Source: a virus. From it: DNA of 55,952 nt. How positions within the stretch are numbered: the first letter of the stretch is position 1; each line of letters starts with the position of its first letter. The DNA is taken from positions 1 to 55,952 of IMG/VR virus record IMGVR_UViG_3300013099_000023. The stretch is one strand, 5' to 3'. This document shows positions 1-7,414 of the stretch, one piece after another. The notes beneath the pieces were generated by a model, which saw only the letters and a program-made list of their open reading frames with translations, ran no database searches and had not been told where the DNA came from. The translations under genes and the position numbers were made by a program.

Positions 1-610
1 CACTTAACTCATAACGTGTATACTTTATCTCCAAGCCTCCATTATTTATATTTAAGTAGTCTATATACCTTCTACCATAAGTACTGCAATTATTTTTACA
101 TCTATTAGAACAGTATAAATTAGATTCTCCAGTTATCCTACCATTTAAAGCACCTATTCTAGCCTTTACACTATATAAAGAAGGTGTAAATATCTTAGAA
201 CATTTATGACATTTTACTTGTAAAACTTTTACATCTAAGTCATTGACGTAAAAAGTAACATCTTCTACAAGAGTTAGTTGGTCTTTATAAGTACCATATA
301 AAGGAAGATTAGCTTTCCATAAACCTCCTTTCCAAGAAGCATTTGTTCTTCCTGTATTTCTACCTATTTTAGCTTTTGATATTTTAATTTTAGATTCATT
401 ACTATGTTTTTTTCCATAAAATGAATTTCTATTTCCAGAAAAAGCACAGTTTTTTGAACAGTACTTGGATTGTTTGTATTTATACGTTAAATAAGGATGG
501 CCACAAATGATACAAGATTCTCTCTCTACATAATAACTTTTACCGTCTTTAGTAAAATTTCCGCCCTTAGTTAATCTAAAACCGACTAAGTTAGCGTAAC
601 AAATCTCCAT
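1..610 (-). CDS. NUMOD3-type homing endonuclease, C terminus cut off by window edge
   Basis: An open frame starts at ATG 610 and runs without a stop for 203 codons to the window edge, so the C terminus is missing. An AAGGAGG ribosome binding site sits 8 bases before the ATG. Residues 24-48 hold a CxxC...CxxxC zinc-ribbon pattern (CIICGHP, YCSKNC). Residues about 64-83 match the NUMOD3 DNA-binding motif (FYGKKHSNESKIKISKAKIG), followed by NASWKGG, a signature common before HNH domains. Two further Cys pairs follow (CHKC, CSNRC). This arrangement is typical of phage free-standing homing endonucleases; the catalytic HNH or GIY-YIG part is not visible and would lie beyond position 1. The 90-base leader holds an inverted repeat that may control translation. 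Confidence 0.8.
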   Translation of the reverse strand, partial: MEICYANLVGFRLTKGGNFTKDGKSYYVERESCIICGHPYLTYKYKQSKYCSKNCAFSGNRNSFYGKKHSNESKIKISKAKIGRNTGRTNASWKGGLWKANLPLYGTYKDQLTLVEDVTFYVNDLDVKVLQVKCHKCSKIFTPSLYSVKARIGALNGRITGESNLYCSNRCKNNCSTYGRRYIDYLNINNGGLEIKYTRYELS

Positions 611-623
611 CGAAGCAACCTCC

Positions 624-694
624 TTAAATGAGTTTAATAAGATAAGTAAGGGTATTCGAGCACCCCATAGAATATTGGAACTATACTCATTTAA
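624..694 (-). promoter_or_regulatory. Leader inverted repeat before the homing endonuclease
   Basis: A perfect 10-base inverted repeat (TTAAATGAGT and ACTCATTTAA, plus-strand 624-633 and 685-694) encloses 51 bases that include a small GGGT/ACCC hairpin. On the transcript the second arm ends directly at the GGAGG of the downstream ribosome binding site. This could limit access of ribosomes in long read-through transcripts. It lacks a U-run, so it is not a clear terminator. The structural role is inferred. Confidence 0.45.
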
Positions 695-700
695 TATCCT

Positions 701-1309
701 TTATTTAGGCAAATGACTGGGTAAATAGTCAGCATGTGTACATTGATCTCTAATTATAGTAATAAATTCTTGCCATTGCACTAAGTTATGAGTCCACCTT
801 TGTGTAAATACATTTCTCAAAGTTTTATAATTAGTATTGACTATACGAGACTGTAAAAATCCTTCTGGAATATTCCACTTAACTTTCTGTAAATCTTCTC
901 CAACAAGTCTTTTTTTGTTATTAAAATTATCTGTTACCTCCACTAGAATATCATTAAATATATTAACGATTCTACCGTCAGTACCTAATTCAAAATCAGA
1001 CAACTCTACAGGCCTTCTTTGTATTGTATGCATAGTAGATGCGCTATTTTTAGTCACGCCTGCCCTGTACGTATCAAATTCTTGCCACCAACCACGTGGA
1101 GCTTTAATAAAAATCCATAACTGCATAGACTCTAAAAACTTATTATGACCACCGTCATTAAAAGCCATACCTCTACAAGTAGTTTTCATTTTATTAAACT
1201 TTTCTTTTGTCCACCAAATATCAAAAGGCTCTGCCTCATCTTTAAAAGATAGTGCAGTACCAGCTAAAGCCCATTCATAGCCAGCTTCATCTAAAATTTT
1301 AACTTCCAT
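701..1309 (-). CDS. Conserved phage hypothetical, possible ThyX-like fold
   Basis: This 202-residue protein has a clear ribosome binding site (AAGGAG, 6 bases before ATG). A central segment, residues about 66-95, reads WIFIKAPRGWWQEFDTYRAG followed by NSASTMHTI. I recall similar W...FDTYR.G...S.STMH segments in uncharacterised phage and clostridial proteins. The layout loosely recalls the substrate-binding region of flavin-dependent thymidylate synthase ThyX, but the diagnostic RHRxxSxNExSxRY motif is not present, so ThyX activity is not supported. No membrane segments or signal peptide are seen. It is the second-last gene of the replication operon before the window edge. Function unknown. 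Confidence 0.75.
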   Translation of the reverse strand: MEVKILDEAGYEWALAGTALSFKDEAEPFDIWWTKEKFNKMKTTCRGMAFNDGGHNKFLESMQLWIFIKAPRGWWQEFDTYRAGVTKNSASTMHTIQRRPVELSDFELGTDGRIVNIFNDILVEVTDNFNNKKRLVGEDLQKVKWNIPEGFLQSRIVNTNYKTLRNVFTQRWTHNLVQWQEFITIIRDQCTHADYLPSHLPK

Positions 1310-1323
1310 AAAAATCTCCTTAC

Positions 1324-2598
1324 CTATAGCTGTTCAGAACTAATGGTTTTATTATTTAATTTATTTGAGAATTCAATATGCTTAAGTGCATTTACCTCAT
1401 TATCAAAAACCTTTCTCCACTGTTGTGCTATTTTTCCGTCCCAATTCAACTCCTTAAGTACCCACTTGTACGCATTCTCAGATCTCAGTATTGCTTCTGG
1501 ATAGTTATTATACACTTCTAACATGACCTTTACCATATCTTCTACATCAACTAAAGGTCTTAGTATATCATTATCATTAGGTATACAAGTCCAAAGGCTA
1601 GGATTACTACCACTTTTAACAAGGTAACCTTTATCTTCAGTGATTAGTTCTCGCATAGCAGTATTATCAGGAAAAATTACTGGTGTATTTGTTGCCATGG
1701 CCTCTATCCAACCTAAACCGAAGCCCTCACCTAATGTAGTACTAATAATACAATCTGCACAATTATAAAGTAAATTTAAAATTTCTACTGGGTAAGCCTG
1801 ATTAGGTTCAAAATTTTCTGGCATAATAATATCTTCAGTAGAAGAAAGGTCATAAGCTGCACACACTTCCATTAAATCCCAACCCTGATCTTTTTTTGCC
1901 ATATGCAAGTACAACACTGACTCAGGAACTTCTTTTTTAAACTCTTTAAAAGCTGCGATTGTCCTTGGTATATCTTTACGTTGTTGGTTTCTATTAACAT
2001 TCATAAAAATAAATTTATCTGCATGGGATTTAAAGTAATCTTTTTTAAACTCCAAAACTTTACTCTCAGGCAAAGGATAGAAGTCTTTAAAATTAGCTCC
2101 ATGGTATATAATATCTACATTAGTAACATCTATATGTTTACCTAAAGCTTTTTTACCAAAATCTGTGTAACTTACTAGTTTATCTACATCTTTGATGTTA
2201 CGAGCCCAAACATCTTTTATAATACTGTCTGTAGGATAGTACATTATTGTTCTAAAAGGTTTTCTAGCTCCAGAAGATACTTCACTATTTAAATGATTTA
2301 AAAGTTCTGGTATAAAATCTACTATAAATGTGTCTTGAACAATCCAAAGAATATCAAAGTCATGCTGCATAGCAAAGTAACAAAACTTTTTTCTTCCGTA
2401 AGGGTCTCCCTCTGATGGGTCTGCTGCTGGCCAAATATTAAAAGGCATATCATGTGGAGTACCATGGTAATTGATTCCAAATATATCTATATCATACTTA
2501 CCTGTTTGATACAAAAGTCTTAAAATATTTCTAGATACTGTTCCAAAACCTGTTTTTACATTAGGACTATCACAATATGCCAAAATCTTTTTCTTCAT
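1324..2598 (-). CDS. GT-B glycosyltransferase, family 4-like
   Basis: A 424-residue protein of normal length for a GT4 enzyme. The N-terminal Rossmann half begins KKKILAYCDSP with a Gly-rich TGFGTVSRN loop. The C-terminal donor-binding half holds NVNRNQQRKDIPRTI (about 201-214) and the EX7E motif EGFGLGWIE (Glu291 to Glu299), followed by ATNTPVI. These mark a retaining nucleotide-sugar glycosyltransferase. Acceptor is unknown: in phages such enzymes modify DNA bases, host wall polymers or virion proteins. Its position in a replication and recombination operon makes DNA modification possible, but no base-modifying partner enzyme is recognised here. It is separated by 4 bases from the nuclease gene upstream. 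Confidence 0.88.
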   Translation of the reverse strand: MKKKILAYCDSPNVKTGFGTVSRNILRLLYQTGKYDIDIFGINYHGTPHDMPFNIWPAADPSEGDPYGRKKFCYFAMQHDFDILWIVQDTFIVDFIPELLNHLNSEVSSGARKPFRTIMYYPTDSIIKDVWARNIKDVDKLVSYTDFGKKALGKHIDVTNVDIIYHGANFKDFYPLPESKVLEFKKDYFKSHADKFIFMNVNRNQQRKDIPRTIAAFKEFKKEVPESVLYLHMAKKDQGWDLMEVCAAYDLSSTEDIIMPENFEPNQAYPVEILNLLYNCADCIISTTLGEGFGLGWIEAMATNTPVIFPDNTAMRELITEDKGYLVKSGSNPSLWTCIPNDNDILRPLVDVEDMVKVMLEVYNNYPEAILRSENAYKWVLKELNWDGKIAQQWRKVFDNEVNALKHIEFSNKLNNKTISSEQL

Positions 2599-2602
2599 AA
2601 AA

Positions 2603-3781
2603 TTACTTCCCCTTTACTTTTTTACATTTTTTACTGGCCAAAAATGCTTTAGTATAATTAGTTTCACTCTCTTCTTCTACAACTTGTTTAACTGCAGGAT
2701 TTTTGTCTAAATACTTCCGTAGTTTGGTGGGACTTAAAGATACTAATTCTACAAAGTCGTCATAAGAAATAAGTTTTGCTATAGTAGTTGGTTTATATGT
2801 AGTCCTAGCCATTTGCCTAAGCACCATTTCTTTAGTACCATCTGTCACATTTTCTTCTAAAACCTTTATCTTTTCAATCATGACATCTGCTAATGTACGT
2901 TCCCTCATTTCTAAAATCTTTTTTGTGTTTCTCACCTCATCCCATTCCTGCATCATAGCGGCATCACTCATAGCATCGAGAGATAAATAGTCAAATTCTT
3001 TTTTTTGACACGCCTCTTTGTATTTATCACACATGTGCACATAGTCACACCAACCACATAAGATATTAAGCGTAGGTTCAGCTTTAGTCTTAGTTAGTTT
3101 GGACATCTCTCCATGTACAACTTTTAAGTAATCTTCAAAATCTTCTAGTTCTTCATCTGTTCTATACGTATAAACTAATTCTCCTTTACGTAACATATCT
3201 AAGCTTAAAATAATTCTTTTATATCCGGGGTATAATTTTTTAGCTACTAAATTATACATACTAAGTTGAACGTCTGTACGAAGCTTGTTAGTGTCCGGAA
3301 CAGACTTAGAGGTCTTATAATCAACAATAGCAAGAGTCTCTTTGTCAATTTCTATAGTTTTATCTATGGCACCAATTAATTCTATACCGTCTTTAGTAGT
3401 GATAGTTTGTGTGCCTTCAAACCCGAACTTATCTTCTATACCAACAACCTTACTACCAAGCTTAAAATTAATAAGTCTAGACTTTACTAACTCTTTACCT
3501 GTAATATGGTCTTCTTGTGTTTGAATACCTTCTTCTACTGACATCTTATCATAGTAAGCAAGTAATTCTTTTATTTGCTTTTTTGAAAACTCCACCAAAT
3601 CTTCTGCTTGCCAAAGTCTTCCTGCTTTTTCTAAAGTATCATGACAAGCTAGTCCCAGAGCAAAAACAGGATTAGGTAATTTTTCAACTCTGTCTACATA
3701 ATTAAACCAGTACCGTTGCTTACATTGTAAAAAAGAACTTATCCTTGTTGCACTTAACTTTATTTTTTTATTAGGTGGCAT
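2603..3781 (-). CDS. PD-(D/E)XK nuclease with AddB/Cas4-like iron-sulphur cluster
   Basis: This 392-residue protein carries the RecB/AddB/Cas4 nuclease signature in order: LSATRISSFLQCKQRYWF with Cys20, His47 in LACHDTLE, Asp140 in GAIDK, the core VDYKTSK (Asp154, Lys156), a QLSMY motif near 172, then Cys242, Cys245 and Cys251 in CGWCDYVHMC. The one-plus-three cysteine pattern is that of a 4Fe-4S cluster that staples the nuclease fold. No helicase motifs are present, so it is a stand-alone exonuclease, probably processing DNA ends for RecA or degrading host DNA. The ATG has CAGGAGT upstream and overlaps the RuvC gene end by 11 bases. Confidence 0.9.
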   Translation of the reverse strand: MPPNKKIKLSATRISSFLQCKQRYWFNYVDRVEKLPNPVFALGLACHDTLEKAGRLWQAEDLVEFSKKQIKELLAYYDKMSVEEGIQTQEDHITGKELVKSRLINFKLGSKVVGIEDKFGFEGTQTITTKDGIELIGAIDKTIEIDKETLAIVDYKTSKSVPDTNKLRTDVQLSMYNLVAKKLYPGYKRIILSLDMLRKGELVYTYRTDEELEDFEDYLKVVHGEMSKLTKTKAEPTLNILCGWCDYVHMCDKYKEACQKKEFDYLSLDAMSDAAMMQEWDEVRNTKKILEMRERTLADVMIEKIKVLEENVTDGTKEMVLRQMARTTYKPTTIAKLISYDDFVELVSLSPTKLRKYLDKNPAVKQVVEEESETNYTKAFLASKKCKKVKGK

Positions 3782-4292
3782 ATGTACTCCTGTATAAAAA
3801 TCCGTATTCTTTTTCTTCTTTAAAACTGTATAAGCCTAGTTCTATATCTGTATAATATAAAAGTTGTGCTAATGCATCCATTATATCATTATCCTCCTTA
3901 AATGTCAACTCTTTTCTATCAAAAATATCACAAATGAAATAGAACAGTACTTCTTTAGTCCTAACTTTATAATAAGCTTTGACTGTAGTATTAGCTACCA
4001 CAAAGGGGTCTATACCTGCAAAAAACTTACAAGTAAATTTAGCTACTCCAGAAAATTCACTTAAAATCTTTAGAGTTTTAACATTTTTTCCTCCAAAAGT
4101 ATCTTCTATAACTATACTACTTGGTTTACATTCTTGTAAAATTAAAACAAGTTGTTCATGAAAAGATACTAACCTCTCAGACCTGCTAAATTTTGGTTTT
4201 GTTTCTATAGTTCCCATAACAAAAGTTATACCGTCAGTAGTATAACACCAACCAGTACTTGCTGCAGAAACATCTAAACTTAATGATGACAT
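3771..4292 (-). CDS. RuvC-like Holliday junction resolvase
   Basis: The 173-residue product matches the length of RuvC-family resolvases. It starts LSLDVSAASTGWC with the first catalytic Asp7, has the second acid in SIVIEDTFGG (Glu63), and the C-terminal acidic set in EDNDIMDALAQ (Asp134, Asp136, Asp139). These form the RNase H-like two-metal site that cuts four-way junctions. In phage it resolves branched intermediates before packaging. The start overlaps the preceding gene by 13 bases and the stop overlaps the nuclease gene, indicating translational coupling within the operon. Sequence is too divergent to assign it to a named phage family. Confidence 0.88.
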   Translation of the reverse strand: MSSLSLDVSAASTGWCYTTDGITFVMGTIETKPKFSRSERLVSFHEQLVLILQECKPSSIVIEDTFGGKNVKTLKILSEFSGVAKFTCKFFAGIDPFVVANTTVKAYYKVRTKEVLFYFICDIFDRKELTFKEDNDIMDALAQLLYYTDIELGLYSFKEEKEYGFLYRSTYAT

Positions 4293-4546
4293 TCTGGAAA
4301 CTCCTCATCCACATCGTTTAAAAATCTATCTATATAAGAGGTGAGTTCAATTATATCGGTGTCGCTACATTTTGTAATGTCTTTAGTTTTACCTAAACAC
4401 TCTTGTAAATTATCTCGTAACTCTTTTGATGTAAAAGCAGCACTACCACAAACCTCAAATACTGCATTATCTCTTGTTTCTACATCTGCGTAAGAAACTC
4501 TCCAAAAAGTATACCAATAACTGTGACCCCACCTGCTATAACTCAT
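4280..4546 (-). CDS. Small hypothetical protein
   Basis: An 88-residue protein beginning MSYSRWGHSYWYTFW, an aromatic-rich N terminus, then an acidic helical C-terminal half with SKELRDNLQECLG and ELTSYIDRFLND. No known domain is recognised. It overlaps the dnaJ stop by 11 bases and the RuvC-like start by 13 bases, so it is part of the coupled series. Function unknown. Confidence 0.7.
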   Translation of the reverse strand: MSYSRWGHSYWYTFWRVSYADVETRDNAVFEVCGSAAFTSKELRDNLQECLGKTKDITKCSDTDIIELTSYIDRFLNDVDEEFPECHH

Positions 4547-5333
4547 TACTTATACCCTTAATAACCTCTAGCTGGCTCTCAGTTAGATTTTCCCTCCTAG
4601 GTAATACCAATACAAGCTTTATAAATAAATCTCCATTAGGGGCACCATTTGTACCTTTGGTACCTTGACTTACGAATCTAAGTGTAGAAGCATTATTAGC
4701 CCCAACAGGAATTTTAAATTCAAAATTTCTACTAATATTAATTTTTCCTTGGTTACATTCAGAGCAAGCTTCTTTAATAACGTTCCCTGTACCTCTACAA
4801 CTAGGACAAGGTACATTAGAAACCATATTTATATAACCATTAGAACGCTGCTGCTGTACGACCCCTTGACCAGAGCAAGTACTACAAGTGTCACTCTTGG
4901 AAGCAGCGGTACCGTTACAAGCTGAACAAATATCTGCGTAAACTAAAGTAACTGTTTTTTTATTTGCAGTTATAAGGTCATATAAAGTAACTTTAATATC
5001 TTGTTGTAAATTCTGACCATGTCTAGGGGCAGTTCTAATATTTGTGGGTCTAGAGGACGTAAATCCTTGCCCAAAATGATTTTTAAACATGTCGTTAATA
5101 TCAAAACCTGAAAAACCTGGAGCGAAACCTCCTCTACGGCTTTGTGCATGCATTTTTTCAGGATTAGACAACATGTCATAAGCCTCACTTACTTCTTTAA
5201 ATTTCTTTTCTGCAGCTTTATCTCCAGCATTTCTATCTGGATGGTATTGCATAGCTAATTTTCTATAAGCTTTTTTTATATCAGTTTTTGAAGCTGATCT
5301 ATCTACTCCTAAAATACTATGATAATCTTTCAC
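4536..5333 (-). CDS. dnaJ: DnaJ-type (Hsp40) co-chaperone
   Basis: The start is taken as GTG 5333, because GGGAGGA lies 10 bases before it and it overlaps the previous stop by one base (TAGTG); an in-frame GTG at 5351 would sit over that ribosome binding site. This gives 265 residues. The J domain has DYHSILGV, AYRKLAMQYHPDR with the essential HPD (about 31-33) and FKEVSEAYDMLS. A short Gly/Phe region follows, then a zinc region with four CxxC units (CSAC, CSTC, CPSC, CSEC) at about 136-194, and one beta-sandwich substrate domain. The protein ends about 100 residues earlier than host DnaJ, lacking the second substrate domain and dimerisation region. It likely recruits host DnaK for phage replication or assembly. 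Confidence 0.93.
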   Translation of the reverse strand: MKDYHSILGVDRSASKTDIKKAYRKLAMQYHPDRNAGDKAAEKKFKEVSEAYDMLSNPEKMHAQSRRGGFAPGFSGFDINDMFKNHFGQGFTSSRPTNIRTAPRHGQNLQQDIKVTLYDLITANKKTVTLVYADICSACNGTAASKSDTCSTCSGQGVVQQQRSNGYINMVSNVPCPSCRGTGNVIKEACSECNQGKINISRNFEFKIPVGANNASTLRFVSQGTKGTNGAPNGDLFIKLVLVLPRRENLTESQLEVIKGISNEL

Positions 5334-5671
5334 TAGTAAAGTTCCTCCCACTCATGCCCACAAAATTTATTAGAGCATTTATAATAACCTACTGCCATTT
5401 CAAAAGCTATGCTATTGCATTTTTCACATTTAAAAACACAGTCAAGCATACGCCGTTTTACAACTGCCTCTGTGTAAGCCTCAAAAGAATCTAAAGTTAA
5501 CACGTCTAACATGTCAACTTCGTCTTTAATAGAGTCAATATCAGGTATAAACCCATCAAAATCTCGCCATACCCTACCACAATCTCTACACATATAGCAT
5601 TTCACAGCTTCTTCTTTATCCGCATAAAAAGCGCAAGCAATTTCTCCGCAATTATAACATTTTTTATTCAT
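5333..5671 (-). CDS. Double zinc-ribbon protein
   Basis: A 112-residue protein with an N-terminal CYNCGE...CYMCRDCGRVW ribbon (about 5-35) and a C-terminal CEKCNS...KCSNKFCGHEW ribbon (about 81-108), joined by an acidic helical linker. Each ribbon resembles a four-Cys zinc site of the type found in transcription or replication accessory factors. No enzyme motif is present. It is one base overlapped with dnaJ downstream and eight with the gene upstream. Role unknown; nucleic-acid or protein binding is likely from the fold only. Confidence 0.75.
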   Translation of the reverse strand: MNKKCYNCGEIACAFYADKEEAVKCYMCRDCGRVWRDFDGFIPDIDSIKDEVDMLDVLTLDSFEAYTEAVVKRRMLDCVFKCEKCNSIAFEMAVGYYKCSNKFCGHEWEELY

Positions 5672-6056
5672 TATCTTCTAATACAGATTTTTCAATGACT
5701 TCAATCATCTCTACAACTTGACCAAAGATATCTACAGTGTCTTCATTTACAACTAAAGATATAGGACAGAATAACTGGTTCCCTTTTAAACTAGGGTACT
5801 TCTTTTCTCCAAAAAGTATCTTAGTTAAAGCGGCTATATTAAAAACACTACCATCCTCACTAACAACAGTATAAGAGCCATCCTCTTCTGAAAAAAATTC
5901 TTCATCTAAATCTAAGTATTTACCACTTTTATTTACAGTAATTTTGTATTTATCCGCTAACACTTTAAAGTGGTAATTTTTGGAAGGCATTAAAGCCATA
6001 GTGGGTATACCTACAATATCTATATCTTCTGTGTTACTTACTTTTTCTTTGCTCAT
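5664..6056 (-). CDS. Acidic hypothetical protein next to SSB
   Basis: A 130-residue acidic protein lying between the SSB gene and the zinc-ribbon gene. AGGAGAT lies four bases before the ATG. The sequence alternates hydrophobic strands and acidic turns (KYLDLDEEFFSEEDGSY) and ends with an acidic helix (EVIEKSVLEDNE). The acid-rich tail could mimic the SSB C-terminal tip, which the neighbouring SSB lacks, but this is only a suggestion. No recognised family. Confidence 0.68.
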   Translation of the reverse strand: MSKEKVSNTEDIDIVGIPTMALMPSKNYHFKVLADKYKITVNKSGKYLDLDEEFFSEEDGSYTVVSEDGSVFNIAALTKILFGEKKYPSLKGNQLFCPISLVVNEDTVDIFGQVVEMIEVIEKSVLEDNE

Positions 6057-6057
6057 C

Positions 6058-6378
6058 TCAATCTCCTATAATAATATAATTATCTATGGCCACATTAGTC
6101 CAATAAATAGTATTAGGGCCATTACAATACCTACACTTAGCAGGAAAGGAATGTTTTTCTAAATGCCCTATAATCTTTATGTACTTGCCCTCAGGCACCT
6201 CTTCTAGTTGTTCTGCCATTTCTCCCCAAACACTCACACCTATGTACTGATGAGCATCATTTGGTGTAGGAATAGCTAGGTTACACTTGAACATAATACC
6301 CCCATTATCATAATGGGTAACTTTCTTTTTTGTTATTCTACCTTGTAATTTTACAAAATTTTCACCTAATATACTCAT
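6058..6378 (-). CDS. ssb: Single-stranded DNA-binding protein (OB fold)
   Basis: A 106-residue OB-fold protein: NFVKLQGRITKKKVTHYDNG, MFKCNLAIPTPN, YIGVSVWGEMAEQLEEV and GKYIKIIGHLEKHSF follow the five-strand SSB pattern, including the typical V-W-G-E-A-E-like strand and the K-I-x-G-x-L strand. A CRYC pair lies near 82-85. It lacks the long flexible linker and the acidic C-terminal tip of bacterial SSB, ending IIIGD. It would coat single strands at the fork and in recombination. It overlaps primase by 17 bases; primase, helicase and SSB are adjacent. Confidence 0.85.
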   Translation of the reverse strand: MSILGENFVKLQGRITKKKVTHYDNGGIMFKCNLAIPTPNDAHQYIGVSVWGEMAEQLEEVPEGKYIKIIGHLEKHSFPAKCRYCNGPNTIYWTNVAIDNYIIIGD

Positions 6379-7414
6379 TCAAATACCCGTAAGCCTGGTT
6401 TAATGTTAATTCTGCTGGATCTTCTCCTAAAGCAGGGTCCATTCGTACCTCTACTACGTTCATATATCTACTAAGTATCTGTGTAGCTCCTTCTCGTAGT
6501 AGTCTGCCAAACTGATCCTTCTTTCCTTCCATACCTTCTATACCTGCGCTATCAGGGTCTAACATTAAAATAACACCCTTTATAGCATAGGCTCTTAACA
6601 AGTCTACCTGCCCTTGTGTAATATTTGAGCCCATTATAGCTATAGTATTATATAAACCGTACTCATGAAAACGCCAAACAGATTTAAAACCTTCTACTAC
6701 AATTAAAGGTAGCTCTGTACCAAATACTCTAGCTTTATTTAAGTTATATAAGGTCTTATCCTTTATGAAGCCTTCTGATAATATATACTTCCACTCTTTA
6801 GGAGCATTTTTTCTAATATCTCTTAGGCTGTAGGCAACTAATTTATTATTAACATCCCTTATAGGTACAATGTCACGTAGAATATTAAAATCATCAGTAA
6901 AACCTCCTGCTATATCAAACTTATTCAAAACTTCTTCTGTGAAGCCCTTATTAATAAAGTACTGAGACCTTAAGGGTTTATATAAAAGTAACTTTTCTTC
7001 TGACACATAATCAGGTATCTTATGTTTAGAATATTGCTCTATAAATTGATCTGATTCTTTTTTGAATTTATGTTTATCAATACTTTTTTTATAAGAACTT
7101 ATATCTCCTACTAATTCTTTTAAGTAGTTCAAGGCTCCCATAAAATCTAAACCCATAACTGCTCTAATAAGACTTATGATATCATTACCATGAATATCGT
7201 TACAACCGTGTGTAAAACATACCCAAGTTCTTTTATCTTTATTAAACCTAAAAGCACTCTTATTGTCTCCACCATGAATAATGCATGCAGCTCTTACTTC
7301 TTTACTTGATTCTTTTGTGGCTCTTATACCTAAAGAGTCTAATAGATAGTTTATATCTACCATATCCTTTAAAGCTGTGATATCATCTTTATTAAATAAG
7401 CTTGTCTGCTGCAT
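6362..7414 (-). CDS. dnaG: DnaG-type DNA primase
   Basis: A 350-residue primase, shorter than bacterial DnaG because it lacks the helicase-binding C-terminal domain. Residues 44-71 form the CHC2-type zinc site (CIIHGG...WVCFTHGC; Cys44, His47, Cys66, Cys71). The TOPRIM domain follows with LIVVEGFKSVWRF (catalytic Glu) near 228 and ILMLDPDSAG near 283 for the metal-binding DxD. It makes RNA primers for lagging-strand synthesis. GGAGG is placed eight bases before the ATG, inside the end of the helicase gene, which it overlaps by 23 bases; this coupling suggests balanced helicase and primase synthesis. Confidence 0.9.
   Translation of the reverse strand: MQQTSLFNKDDITALKDMVDINYLLDSLGIRATKESSKEVRAACIIHGGDNKSAFRFNKDKRTWVCFTHGCNDIHGNDIISLIRAVMGLDFMGALNYLKELVGDISSYKKSIDKHKFKKESDQFIEQYSKHKIPDYVSEEKLLLYKPLRSQYFINKGFTEEVLNKFDIAGGFTDDFNILRDIVPIRDVNNKLVAYSLRDIRKNAPKEWKYILSEGFIKDKTLYNLNKARVFGTELPLIVVEGFKSVWRFHEYGLYNTIAIMGSNITQGQVDLLRAYAIKGVILMLDPDSAGIEGMEGKKDQFGRLLREGATQILSRYMNVVEVRMDPALGEDPAELTLNQAYGYLNEYIR

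Noticed and set aside
636-680. tRNA-like T-arm: GGGT, a loop with CTCGAAT, ACCC on the minus strand
   Set aside because: No acceptor stem, D-arm or anticodon arm of proper spacing could be placed around it; likely just part of the leader structure.
837-1148. Open frames on the plus strand such as this one and others opposite the large genes
   Set aside because: They lie wholly opposite well-supported minus-strand genes, lack good ribosome binding sites and show no recognisable domains; frames of this kind are common in AT-rich phage DNA.
5334-5351. GTG 5351 as start of dnaJ
   Set aside because: It would sit on top of the ribosome binding site; GTG 5333 has correct spacing and the J domain begins right after it.
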